A DNA stretch of 64,000 nucleotides from Calothrix anomala FACHB-343 (GTDB taxonomy: Bacteria > Cyanobacteriota > Cyanobacteriia > Cyanobacteriales > Nostocaceae): NCBI RefSeq assembly GCF_014696435.1, contig NZ_JACJQG010000018.1:58614-122613 (forward strand), given 5' to 3'. Below, piece by piece: positions 27,581 to 36,395 of the stretch. Position 1 is the stretch's first letter. Every line of letters begins with the position of its first letter. A program made the position numbers and the translations under genes. Below the pieces are notes generated by a model. That model saw only the letters and a program-made list of their open reading frames with translations. It was not told the DNA's origin and ran no database searches.

Positions 27581-28004
27581 TTTTAAACGGTCTGTTTATT
27601 TCCGCCGACTTGTACTAGTTAAAATTTAGTTAATTGTCGAATTAGCATAGGTAATATTATTTACATATTCTTAATAAGGCGAGTTAATTTCCTTTTGTCA
27701 ATTTCTCGACAATCTCAGGATAATGATGCATGAAAATCTCTTTTTCCTAGTGTCTATTATCATTTTGATTTAGGTACTATCATCTGTTTTTGGATTTGAA
27801 CACATCCTAGAGGAAGATGTCAAACCTAAAAATAAACAGTAGATTAAATCGGGATGTTGTTATGCACTGGATTTATATAGAGGTCTGGTAACCAGCCAAA
27901 CCTTTTTTTTATTTGCACATTAAAAATAGCAGTTTGCATCGTTAAGGGATGAATTGAATTAATTGATACCCACACTTTGTACATGCAGTAGGATAGTTTA
28001 CAGA

Positions 28005-28136
28005 TTACAGCAATTTTCAGGTAAATAGACCACACTGTAGGGGCACGGCACCCAAAATCTTCTCGTATATACAATAATCTTACTGGTGCCGTGCCCCTAC
28101 TATGATTGTGGTTCAAATGCATTAAAACTGCTGTAA
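28005..28136. mobile_element. MITE family A copy
   Basis: A full copy of the element at 17614-17747: TTACAGCAATTTTCAGG at the left, core GTAGGGGCACGGCA / TGCCGTGCCCCTAC, ATTGTGGTTCAAATG and AAAACTGCTGTAA at the right. The stretch between the two core arms is unrelated in the two copies. Confidence 0.75.
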
Positions 28137-28241
28137 GAGCCAATTATTCACAAATATCTGGCTTAATCCACGCCTACAAGCTGTGAATATCTTTCCCCTT
28201 AACACTTGCACTCTGCAACCCTACCTTTACGGCTGAATGCA

Positions 28242-29306
28242 TCAGCTTTGCTTCGGTTTCCGCAACTTTTGGGAAACGATGGGGCCGAGAATTTGGTTGA
28301 GACTACGCAATTGTTCGGCTGTACCCATGCAAATGAGGGTATCACCTGGCATTAATACTGTGTCACCAGTGGGGCCGCCAATCAAGTTACCATCGGTACG
28401 GCGAATTGCTAGAACTAATGCGCCGGTTTGCGATCGCAATTTGGCTTTTTGTAGGGTTTGTCCGACAAAAGGACAGTAAGCTGGTTCTAGGAGAAATTCT
28501 TCCATGTACAATTGGCGGTCTGAACCAGAAAGTATACCATCAACAAAATCTAAAATTTGCGGTCTCAGGGCTGCAGCTGCCATCCGCTTTCCGCCTGTAA
28601 TATAAGGAGAAATTACCGCATCAGCGCCTCCGCGTTGTAATTTTTGTAACGCTTCTTCCGTACTAGCTCTGGCGATCGCTCTAATGCCCGGATTCAAAGT
28701 TTTTGCTGATAAGACTGTGTATAAATTTTCTGCATCAGAAGGCAGTGCTGCAACAATACAAATCGCTCGTTCTATGCCAACTCTTAACAGCGATTCATCT
28801 AACGTGGCATCACCTTGGTATACTATATAACCTTCGGTTTGTGCCCTTTGCACAGATTCCACTTCGGAATCAATGACGACGAAAGATACACCTTCTGCCC
28901 GAAATTCTTTGGCGATTTGGCGTCCCGTCCGACTAAATCCACAAATAATATAATGTCCCGATAAGGATTCCATTAAACGCCTCTGTTGCCTGATGCGAAT
29001 TCCTTCTTGAAAGTAGCCTTCAATTACTGCTTGTGTAAATAAATTGACAATGTAACCAATATTGATTACACCCGTCAAAATTAAAGCGATGGTAAATAAT
29101 CTGCCGCGATTGCCGAGGGGGTTAGTCTCACCATATCCGACTGTAGCCAAGGTAATCACCGTCATGTAAGCAGCATCTTCCCATGACCAACCCTCAACCA
29201 AACAGTACCATAAAGTCCCAAGCAAGAAAACACAGCAAAGCGCGATCGTTGCTAGTATCAACTCCTTTTGAATACGTTGATATTTTTGCTCAGGTATTAA
29301 GTACAC
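28242..29306 (-). CDS. Potassium channel with TrkA-N/TrkA-C (RCK) domains
   Basis: A 354-aa ion channel subunit. Two transmembrane helices flank a pore loop with the K+ selectivity filter TLATVGYGE (about residues 50-60). Then follow a Rossmann-type TrkA_N/RCK domain (YIICGFSRTGRQIAKEF, with VVIDSE binding the nucleotide ribose) and a C-terminal TrkA_C domain. It should form a tetrameric K+ channel gated by a cytosolic ligand such as nucleotide or Ca2+. The length and layout are those of MthK-like bacterial channels. The ATG at 29306 begins directly before the first helix. Monocistronic. Confidence 0.92.
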   Translation of the reverse strand: MYLIPEQKYQRIQKELILATIALCCVFLLGTLWYCLVEGWSWEDAAYMTVITLATVGYGETNPLGNRGRLFTIALILTGVINIGYIVNLFTQAVIEGYFQEGIRIRQQRRLMESLSGHYIICGFSRTGRQIAKEFRAEGVSFVVIDSEVESVQRAQTEGYIVYQGDATLDESLLRVGIERAICIVAALPSDAENLYTVLSAKTLNPGIRAIARASTEEALQKLQRGGADAVISPYITGGKRMAAAALRPQILDFVDGILSGSDRQLYMEEFLLEPAYCPFVGQTLQKAKLRSQTGALVLAIRRTDGNLIGGPTGDTVLMPGDTLICMGTAEQLRSLNQILGPIVSQKLRKPKQS

Positions 29307-29654
29307 AATTTTTTTACCTCTGCGATTGATGAGAAAATGTTAATGGTCAATGGTCAATGGTCAATAGTCATTTGTCATACCAATCCGCGTTTTGATAGGT
29401 AATTAATATTTTGGTAGGGGCGGGGTAACCCCGCCCTTCCTTGTGTGGGTTTCAAGGGCACTTAAGGTTAGGCATTGTCTAAAAAGTGTGGGAAAATCAA
29501 GATTGAATACTTAAATTCCTTAACCATATTTTAAGATTTTTGTCAATCTAAAAATTATAAAATCATGAGTTCTCAAAAATAGTCGAAATTTTTGAGAAAT
29601 TTCTACGACACTAGTAGATAACTATACGATTAAAGATTTTCTTAAGGAGCGGTA

Positions 29655-30938
29655 GTGAGCATACAAAGTTTAGTTGAAGCAGCCACCAACCCCCCAAAGT
29701 CTGATTCGTTGTCATCAAGCCCTTTTGATGCCAACAGCTTTGATGAAGCGGTGATGTCTACTTATGCTCGATTTCCCCTAGCCTTAGAACGGGGTGCAGG
29801 ATGCCGGGTTTGGGATAGCGAAGGGCGAGAATACCTCGACTTTGTTGCCGGAATTGCCACTTGTACATTGGGACATGCCCACCCAGCTATGGTAGAAGCG
29901 GTGACGCGGCAAATCCAAAAGCTGCATCACGTGTCTAATTTGTACTACATTCGCGAACAGGGTGAATTAGCACAATGGCTGATTCAACATTCCTGCGCCG
30001 ATCGCGTTTTTTTCTGTAATTCTGGGGCGGAAGCTAACGAAGCCGCAATTAAACTGGCGCGGAAATACGCCCATACTGTCTTAGAAATTGAACGACCAAT
30101 TATTTTAACCGCTAATGCTAGTTTTCACGGGCGGACTTTAGCCACAATTACGGCTACAGGACAACCCAAGTATCAAAAACACTTCGATCCCTTAGTGCCT
30201 GGGTTTCATTATGTGCCTTACAACGATATTGGCGCGATAGAAGCGGCAATTAGCGAACTCGATGAAGGCGATTACCGCGTAGCAGCAATATTATTAGAAC
30301 CATTACAAGGAGAAGGCGGCGTGCGTCCAGGCGATCGCGCTTACTTCCAAAAACTGCGGCAAATTTGCGACGAAACCGGCGTTTTGTTGATTTTTGACGA
30401 AGTGCAAGTCGGAATGGGACGCACCGGTAAATTATGGGGTTACGAAACTCTCGGCGTAGAACCGGATATTTTCACCAGCGCTAAAGGATTAGGTGGTGGT
30501 ATCCCCATCGGTGCCATGATGAGTAAAAAATTCTGCGATGTCTTCCAACCAGGAGAACACGCCAGCACCTTTGGCGGTAATCCCTTTGCTTGCGGAGTCG
30601 CCTTGAGTGTCTGCCAGACTTTAGAGAAAGAAAATATCTTAGAGAATGTGCAACAACGGGGTGAACAACTGCGCGAGGGCTTAAATGCGATCGCTGCTAA
30701 AAATCCTCATCTTATCGCCGATGTTCGCGGCTGGGGCTTAATCAACGGTATGGAATTGCAAGCAGATATTCAGCTAACAGCAGCTGAAATTGTCAAAGTT
30801 GCGATCGCTGAAGGTGTATTGCTTGTACCAGCAGGGCCGAAAGTTCTGCGGTTTGTACCACCATTAATTGTCACAGAAGCAGAAGTTAACACAGCCTTAC
30901 AAGCTGTAGAAAAAGCACTAGCAACGTTGACAGTTTAG
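29655..30938 (+). CDS. argD: Acetylornithine aminotransferase
   Basis: A 427-aa PLP-dependent class III aminotransferase that converts N-acetylglutamate semialdehyde to N-acetylornithine in arginine synthesis. Visible motifs are NSGAEANEAAIKLARKYA, SFHGRTLATITATGQ, LIFDEVQVGMGRTG and FTSAKGLGGGIPIGAMM, where the Lys of SAKG binds PLP. The start is the GTG at 29655, preceded by AAGGAG at good spacing. The first 30 or so residues (Ser/Pro-rich) are an extension common in cyanobacterial ArgD. It is followed by a GGGCATG STRR. Confidence 0.94.
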   Translation: MSIQSLVEAATNPPKSDSLSSSPFDANSFDEAVMSTYARFPLALERGAGCRVWDSEGREYLDFVAGIATCTLGHAHPAMVEAVTRQIQKLHHVSNLYYIREQGELAQWLIQHSCADRVFFCNSGAEANEAAIKLARKYAHTVLEIERPIILTANASFHGRTLATITATGQPKYQKHFDPLVPGFHYVPYNDIGAIEAAISELDEGDYRVAAILLEPLQGEGGVRPGDRAYFQKLRQICDETGVLLIFDEVQVGMGRTGKLWGYETLGVEPDIFTSAKGLGGGIPIGAMMSKKFCDVFQPGEHASTFGGNPFACGVALSVCQTLEKENILENVQQRGEQLREGLNAIAAKNPHLIADVRGWGLINGMELQADIQLTAAEIVKVAIAEGVLLVPAGPKVLRFVPPLIVTEAEVNTALQAVEKALATLTV

Positions 30939-31160
30939 GGCATGGGGCATGGGGCATTGGGCATTGGGCATTGGGCATTTGGCATTGGGCATGGGGCAAA
31001 GACGCGATGAATCGCGTCTCTACAATGGTTGTCATTCGTCTCCCTTCCCTAGCCCCTAGCCCCTAGCCCCTATTCTACTTGTGAAGACTATCAAAACTTC
31101 TGCACGTAAATCAAAAACAGGAGCGCATAATAACCAAGTAGCACAACATAGCTGGGAGAT

Positions 31161-31874
31161 ATGGCAATGGTGGAAGATAATGGCTCAATTCGCACTCTAT
31201 CAGTAGATATTGGTGGTAGTGGTGTCAAAGCTTTGGTTTTAGATGTTACAGGACAACCTGTAACCGAAAGGGGACGTTTAGAAACACCCCAACCAGCAAA
31301 ACCAGACACAGTAATTAATGCCATTGCTGTTTTAGCAGCTAATCAAGGTGAATTTCATCGCGTTTCTGTGGGTTTTCCTGGTGTGGTGCGTCATGGAGTC
31401 ACGGAAACGGCGGTAAATTTAGATCGAGATTGGATTGGTTTTGATTTTCAAACAGCCTTAGCCAATAAATTAAATAAACCTGTACGGGTAATTAATGATG
31501 CCGATATGCAAGGGTTAGGCGCGATCGCAGGTAAAGGTGTGGAATTAGTGATTACCTTGGGTACAGGATTTGGTTCCGCGTTATTTGTTGATGGTAAGCT
31601 AGTCCCGAATATGGAAATGGGGCATCATCAGTTCCGCAAAGGCGAGACTTACGAAGAACAACTAGGGCGGGCGGCGTTAGAAAAAATTGGCGATAAAAAA
31701 TGGAATCGACGCTTAGAAAAAGCGATCGCATCTCTCGAACATTTATTTAATTATGATTGCCTTTATATCGGCGGTGGTGAAGCCGTCCGCGTCAATCTCC
31801 AGCTACCTTTAAATGTCAAACTAATTCCTAATATTACCGGTTTATTAGGCGGCATAGCTTTGTGGAGAGATTAG
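31161..31874 (+). CDS. ppgK: ROK-family polyphosphate glucokinase
   Basis: A 237-aa sugar kinase of the ROK family. The N-terminal phosphate-binding motif (LSVDIGGSGVKALVLD), the second motif (TLGTGFGSALFVDG) and the catalytic Asp in INDADMQGLG are present. The length and the lack of a typical ROK zinc motif fit polyphosphate/ATP glucokinases, which phosphorylate glucose using polyphosphate. The ATG at 31161 is followed by a second ATG two codons later; either may be used. It is 222 bp after argD and separated from it by STRRs, so not co-transcribed with certainty. Confidence 0.85.
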   Translation: MAMVEDNGSIRTLSVDIGGSGVKALVLDVTGQPVTERGRLETPQPAKPDTVINAIAVLAANQGEFHRVSVGFPGVVRHGVTETAVNLDRDWIGFDFQTALANKLNKPVRVINDADMQGLGAIAGKGVELVITLGTGFGSALFVDGKLVPNMEMGHHQFRKGETYEEQLGRAALEKIGDKKWNRRLEKAIASLEHLFNYDCLYIGGGEAVRVNLQLPLNVKLIPNITGLLGGIALWRD

Positions 31875-32078
31875 TTATTAGTCAATAGTCAATAGTCAAT
31901 AGTCATTGGTTATTTGTGAGAGACGCGATTAATCGCGTCTGTACAATGATCATTTGTCCCCCTGCTCCCTGCCCCCTGCTCCGTGCCCCCTGCCCCATCC
32001 AGCCTAAGCCCAGCGAGAGATGAACTTAGCACAAATCGCGCCTATTGATTGAAGGGAAGGTGTTAAGAATGATTAACT

Positions 32079-33092
32079 ATGCAATTAAAATCAATTGGGC
32101 AGCAGGTGGTAGCTATCGTTGGGGCTTCTAGTGGGATTGGGCGGGATACAGCAGTGAAGTTTGCGGAACGGGGCGCGAAGGTGGTAGTTGCTGCTCGTAG
32201 CGAACCAGGATTACAGTCTCTGGTGGCTGAGATCCGCAATTTGGGCGGTGAAGCCACCTATGTAATTGCCGATGTCAGTGATTTTCAGCAAGTAAAAGCG
32301 ATCGCAGATAAAACTGTAGCAGAATACGGACGCCTCGATACTTGGGTGCATACGGCTGCTACAGGTGTTATCGCTCCCTTTGAAAAAATTACACCAGAGG
32401 AGTTTGCCAGAGTTGTAGATGTTACCTTGATGGGACAGGTATACGGAGCAATGGCAGCCTTACCCCATCTTAAACAAGAGGGAAGGGGAGCGTTAATTCA
32501 TATTTCCTCAATGGAAGGAAGGCGGAGTTTGCCTTTACAAAGTCCCTATTCGACAGCCAAGCATGGTTTAGAAGGATTTCTTGATGCGTTGCGGGTAGAG
32601 TTACAACACGAAAAATGGCCGATTGCTGTCACATCCATACTGCCAGCAACAATTAATACCCCTTACTACAATAAAGTTCGTACCAAATTAGGGGTGAAGC
32701 CTACAGGAGTACCGCCATATTATCAGCCGAGTTTGGTTAGCGATGCCATTCTTTACGCAGCTGAACATCCCACCCGTGATTTTGTGGTGGGGGATGCGGG
32801 GAAAATCTTAGATTTAGTGCAACGAGTTTCGCCAGCCTTAGCTGATTCTCTATTATTAGCGATCGCATTTCAAGGACAGCGTACCAATGAGCCAAAATCA
32901 GCCGATGCACCCAACAATGTTTTTGAGCCAATTGCAGGCTATGACAAAGTAGAGGGAGATTTTAGAAACTTGTCCATACCCAGTTTTTTAGATAATTTGG
33001 ATAAAAATCCGCCCTTGAAATGGGGTGCATTAGCAGTTGCAGCATTAGGTATTGCCACAGCTTTAGGCATATTTGGTAAGAATGAAATTTAA
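32079..33092 (+). CDS. SDR-family oxidoreductase
   Basis: A 337-aa short-chain dehydrogenase. The NAD(P)-binding motif (VAIVGASSGIGRDTA), the Arg after the second strand (AARSE) that suggests NADP(H), the catalytic Ser region (ISSMEGRRSLPL) and YSTAKHG (YxxxK) are all visible. An extra C-terminal region of about 90 residues ends in a hydrophobic helix (WGALAVAALGIATALGIFG), which may anchor it to membrane. The substrate is unknown. It starts at an ATG at 32079 and forms a single-gene unit. Confidence 0.9.
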   Translation: MQLKSIGQQVVAIVGASSGIGRDTAVKFAERGAKVVVAARSEPGLQSLVAEIRNLGGEATYVIADVSDFQQVKAIADKTVAEYGRLDTWVHTAATGVIAPFEKITPEEFARVVDVTLMGQVYGAMAALPHLKQEGRGALIHISSMEGRRSLPLQSPYSTAKHGLEGFLDALRVELQHEKWPIAVTSILPATINTPYYNKVRTKLGVKPTGVPPYYQPSLVSDAILYAAEHPTRDFVVGDAGKILDLVQRVSPALADSLLLAIAFQGQRTNEPKSADAPNNVFEPIAGYDKVEGDFRNLSIPSFLDNLDKNPPLKWGALAVAALGIATALGIFGKNEI

Positions 33093-33474
33093 TTCTATTT
33101 CTAATTAATGCAAAAAAGCATTAATTTTTATAAGTTCGTAATCAGGATTTTAGTTGTTTACAAAGCATAACTAAAGCCCTGACTACGAACTCATTTTTTA
33201 TAATTTTTCAACATTCCTGAAATTAATACCACTTAAAAAAAGAGTACAACAGATTGTAGGCGCAAAGCACTGCCTTGCTCTCTAAAATATATTGATGTAT
33301 CGCCAATTGTACAGACGCGATTAATCGCGTCTCTCACAAATGACAAATGACCAATGACCAATGACCAATGACCAATGACAAATGACACCCACCGCCATTT
33401 ATCTTCAAATTGCACCGCTATACGGAGAAATATTCTGATATTATCAATTTTGTCTAATTAATCCAAAATTGATT
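33093..33474. other. Spacer with MITE family B copy and STRR
   Basis: A palindrome TAGTTG...-type pair (AAGTTCGTAATCAGG with CTGACTACGAACTCA, about 33132-33192) is followed by a family B MITE (33227-33306) and a TGACCAA/TGACAAA heptamer STRR (33340-33388). No gene. Confidence 0.55.
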
Positions 33475-34371
33475 ATGCAAGCAAGCTTTTTTACTGCTGT
33501 TGCTTTACCTGTTGCCTTAGCAATTATCATGCTAGGAATGGGTTTGTCTCTGGTACCCGAAGATTTTCAACGTGTAAAGAAGTATCCAAAAGCTGTTTTA
33601 ATTGGCTTAATTAGTCAGTTAATTTTTTTACCTGTTATCGGTTTTCTCATAGCTACACTCGTACCCATGCAACCTACCATTGCTATGGGGTTAATGGTAA
33701 TCGCACTTTGTCCTGGTGGAGTATCTTCAAATGTAATTACATTTTTGGCTAAAGGCGATGTTGCTCTCTCAGTTACTTTGACAGCTTTTAGCAGCGTAAT
33801 TACAGTATTTACAATTCCCATATTAGGAAATCTTGCCTACCAACACTTTATTGGCAAAACTGCGGCGATCGCATTACCCATTGGTGCCACAATATTACAA
33901 GTTTTCTTGATGACACTTTTGCCCATTGGCTTGGGAATGACTGTGCGGCAAATATTTCCCGAAATCGCCCGTCGTCTAGAAAAAGTCACTAACCGCCTAG
34001 CAGTTGGCTTTCTGGCGCTCATTATTCTGATACTGATTATTCGTGAGTGGAGTAATCTACCCGGCTTTATTATGCAAGTTGGCGTGGGTGTAGTGTTGTT
34101 AAATACTATCGGTATGATAGTCGGATATTATATCAGCAAATTATTTAACCTCAATTCTGCCCAGCAAATCTGCATTGCCATTGAAGTGGGCATTCAAAAT
34201 GGTACACTTGCGATCGCCATTACCGCAGGCTTACTCAACAATCCCGATATGGCAATACCTGCGGCTATTTACAGTTTGTTTATGAATATCACAGGTTTAA
34301 TAGCAATTAACTATGGCAGAAAATTGGCTGTAACCAGTGTTGTGCCAGAACCTGTAGAAAGTAAAGTTTAG
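33475..34371 (+). CDS. Bile acid:sodium symporter family carrier
   Basis: A 298-aa protein with about nine to ten transmembrane helices. The family signatures are present: LGMGLSLVPEDFQRVKKYPK near the N-terminus, CPGGVSSNVITFLAKGDVALSV in the middle and EVGIQNGTLAIAI in the C-terminal half, corresponding to the crossing-over helices that bind Na+ and substrate in ASBT homologues. Transport of an organic anion with Na+ is likely; the substrate is unknown. The open frame reaches a TTG at 33469, but the ATG two codons later is used here. Monocistronic. Confidence 0.9.
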   Translation: MQASFFTAVALPVALAIIMLGMGLSLVPEDFQRVKKYPKAVLIGLISQLIFLPVIGFLIATLVPMQPTIAMGLMVIALCPGGVSSNVITFLAKGDVALSVTLTAFSSVITVFTIPILGNLAYQHFIGKTAAIALPIGATILQVFLMTLLPIGLGMTVRQIFPEIARRLEKVTNRLAVGFLALIILILIIREWSNLPGFIMQVGVGVVLLNTIGMIVGYYISKLFNLNSAQQICIAIEVGIQNGTLAIAITAGLLNNPDMAIPAAIYSLFMNITGLIAINYGRKLAVTSVVPEPVESKV

Positions 34372-34568
34372 CTAGTTTCTCTGTTTTCTTGCCAAATTAA
34401 AAACCAAGAATTAAGATTCAATGGCAAAGCAAGTACAAGGTAATGCTTGAATTTAGTAATTACAATGGGGAATTAACTCTACTGACTGCAATTACCTATT
34501 TTTAAGCATTTTGTACTTTCTTGGGTCAAAACAATGAGAATTTTAGCATTGATGAGGAGCTAACTAGC

Positions 34569-35018
34569 ATGGGTGAATCGAAGCGAAGAAAACAGCAAGA
34601 TTCCAACTACGGGAAAGTTAAAAATCCGGTAAAAAAGCTAATGAAGATTTTTTGCCCAGTTTTTGAGGATTACGAGAATTTTCAGCATCGCGATCCTGAT
34701 GATATATCATTAGCGATCGCTAAAGAAGGGTACAAAGAAACAGGCTTAAGAGGCATCATTTTAAAAGGATATCTAGCCGAACGTTTAGTCAAAGATTATC
34801 CACCAGAATCTGAATTAATCGCCGGGTTCAAACAACATGGCAACATTTATGTCACTTCTACATTAGCTTTAACTTATTTAGAGAATTCTCAGAATCGAGA
34901 GAAAAATCTCCAAAATTTTGATATATACAATCCATTAACCGAATTTATCCGCATTGACAGCGATGCTGAACAGTACCATATCAATTTGTTGACATCCTGC
35001 TCTGAAATACTTACTTAA
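34569..35018 (+). CDS. Hypothetical protein
   Basis: A 149-aa soluble protein starting MGESKRRKQQDSNYG. The N-terminus is very basic; the remainder is mixed helix (VKNPVKKLMKIFCPVFEDYE, LAIAKEGYKETGLRGIILKG). The frame reaches a TTG at 34521, but the ATG at 34569 follows GAGGAG by about 10 nt and is chosen. No family was recognised. It is upstream of the decayed tnpB and the CRISPR locus and may be passenger DNA. Confidence 0.6.
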   Translation: MGESKRRKQQDSNYGKVKNPVKKLMKIFCPVFEDYENFQHRDPDDISLAIAKEGYKETGLRGIILKGYLAERLVKDYPPESELIAGFKQHGNIYVTSTLALTYLENSQNREKNLQNFDIYNPLTEFIRIDSDAEQYHINLLTSCSEILT

Positions 35019-35109
35019 ACTTAGTCAAACTTGTTGATTAGCTTAGAGATTTCTTCCTGCTTCAACCAAGGTAGACGGCTACTACTTGTCCACAGGCGTT
35101 AAGTTCAGG

Positions 35110-35421
35110 TCAAGCCGACCTTACTTTATCAATAGGGGCATTCTCAAGATGGACGGACGCATTTTCGTCCCTGTCTTGAGAATGCCCACAGCTTTCACAA
35201 CAAAAAATCCTTTGAGATAAAATCATTGGTTGAACGTGATGGCACTTACAGCAGATTTTTTGGGATACCATCTGTCAACTAGTTCGACTTTTGTACCGTA
35301 AAAAGGTTGTTTATATGTGAGTTGACTCTGTTCTGGCGTAAAAGTCACGAGCGTTTTTAGACGCTCTAATTTTCAGTTTCTTATCCCCCAGCACCTTATT
35401 ACGATTTCGCCACTGCAATTT
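35110..35421 (-). pseudogene. tnpB: Decayed tnpB (IS200/IS605-type), C-terminal part
   Basis: The C-terminal end of a TnpB protein survives in pieces on the minus strand. KLQWRNRNKVLGDKKLKI is in one frame, KLERLKTLVTFTPEQSQLTY with KVELVDRWYPKK in another, and the zinc ribbon ICCKCHHVQPM, FCCESCGHSQDRDENASV in a third. At least two frameshifts separate them and the N-terminal two thirds is absent. Downstream DNA (35030-35110) keeps the pattern of a TnpB 3' region (GCCTGTGGACAAGTAGTAG, GTTGAAGCAGGAAG). It abuts the stop codon of the WYL gene exactly. Confidence 0.85.
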
Positions 35422-36291
35422 TTATGAAAAAATATCTAACCCATAATTATGATAAAGAGTTTTAATTTTATTTTGAATAAGCGATCGCACATTTTCTGGT
35501 GTAACAATTACACAATCTGGTGCATATTGCATTACCTCGCGAATGAACCAAAAAGTATTAGAAACACGCCTAACAACACGCTTGACTTTTGCTTTATCTG
35601 GTAGCCATTCATTAATTTTGTCTTCGAGTTTGGCTTGATAAGCAAAAGCTAAACCTGCAAACAGATGCATTTCTACATCTATTTCTGCTAACCCAGAACC
35701 CCGCCACTCACCAACAATCGGTGAAACAGCAGCATCCTGAATCCTGTCTAAACGTAAACTCCAATTGTGCTGCAAGTCTTCTACATCCAAGTTACCCTCA
35801 GTCTCTTCACACCAGCAATCAAGATATTGGCGCTTTTCGTGGGGCGTAATTTTAGCGTAACGGACAGTAAAATTCCAGATATGCTGTCTTGCGTCTTGAT
35901 AACTCAGTTGAAATGGTTGCTCGCGTAAAATGTAACGATCTATTTCTAAACGCCAAGCTGGCGGTAAGTTTCCTAAAAAATTGTCAACTTCAGTACGCAG
36001 AGGTATAGGTAGTTCGCTACGCTCAAGTAATAATTGTGCTATTAGTTGCGCTTGCTCATTTTGCCCAATATCTGCTAAGGCAAGCATTGCACGATGAACA
36101 GCACGCAGACGCGATTCTGACCAGTCATGATTTTTACCAATAATTAAATGATGACGAGCGATCGCTTCTATTAGTTTAGAGATATTTGGGCGATCGCCCC
36201 ACTTCATCCCAAACTCTAGCGCTAAGTTTTCTAACTCGGCTTTATCTCGTTCTGATACCGATAAAGTTATAGACTGACCCTTTCTACTCAT
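35422..36291 (-). CDS. WYL-domain-type regulator of the type I-D CRISPR locus
   Basis: A 289-aa protein divergent from cas3'. The N-terminal 60 residues (MSRKGQSITLSVSERDKAEL, WGDRPNISKLIEAIARHHL) look like a small DNA-binding region, and the C-terminal half carries a WYL-type segment (FAYQAKLEDKINEWLPDKAK, WFIREVMQYAPDCVIVTPE). WYL regulators are a known companion of cyanobacterial type I-D loci, where one represses cas and array transcription. The frame extends to 36363, but the ATG at 36291 gives the best N-terminus and leaves about 97 bp to the cas3' start. CGGACA repeats in that gap are candidate operators. Its 3' end touches tnpB debris. Confidence 0.85.
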   Translation of the reverse strand: MSRKGQSITLSVSERDKAELENLALEFGMKWGDRPNISKLIEAIARHHLIIGKNHDWSESRLRAVHRAMLALADIGQNEQAQLIAQLLLERSELPIPLRTEVDNFLGNLPPAWRLEIDRYILREQPFQLSYQDARQHIWNFTVRYAKITPHEKRQYLDCWCEETEGNLDVEDLQHNWSLRLDRIQDAAVSPIVGEWRGSGLAEIDVEMHLFAGLAFAYQAKLEDKINEWLPDKAKVKRVVRRVSNTFWFIREVMQYAPDCVIVTPENVRSLIQNKIKTLYHNYGLDIFS

Positions 36292-36296
36292 TTTTA

Positions 36297-36395
36297 TACG
36301 GACACTTTTATACGGATATATCTTGTCAACTTCTATTTTGCGTGCCAATATTGTTTTTAACAACCAGTTACGGACACTATTTAAGTTTATGTCCG
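36297..36395. promoter_or_regulatory. Divergent cas promoter region with CGGACA repeats
   Basis: Between the WYL gene and cas3', the motif ACGGACAC occurs at 36298-36305 and 36370-36377, with a variant CGGATA at 36313-36318. The copy CGGACA at 36371-36376 forms a perfect inverted repeat with TGTCCG at 36390-36395, and the latter overlaps the cas3' ATG. The first two copies form direct repeats (TTTTATACGGA) right upstream of the WYL start. The spacing suits a dimeric regulator, presumably the WYL protein. Confidence 0.5.

Larger units (their letters stand above)
26864..28241. other. Gene-poor stretch with STRR, MITEs and a terminator
   Basis: It begins with a GGGCATG heptamer STRR (26867-26910) and a GACGCGATTAATCGCGTC palindrome. 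A perfect 18-nt direct repeat, TTTGGCATTTTGGCAACT, occurs at 27045-27062 and 27168-27185, with a terminator between them. MITEs lie at 27498-27580 and 28005-28136. Open frames here are short and unconvincing. Confidence 0.6.

Noticed and set aside
27844-28143. 99-aa minus-strand frame before the K+ channel gene
   Set aside because: Most of it is a MITE copy, so it is not a gene.
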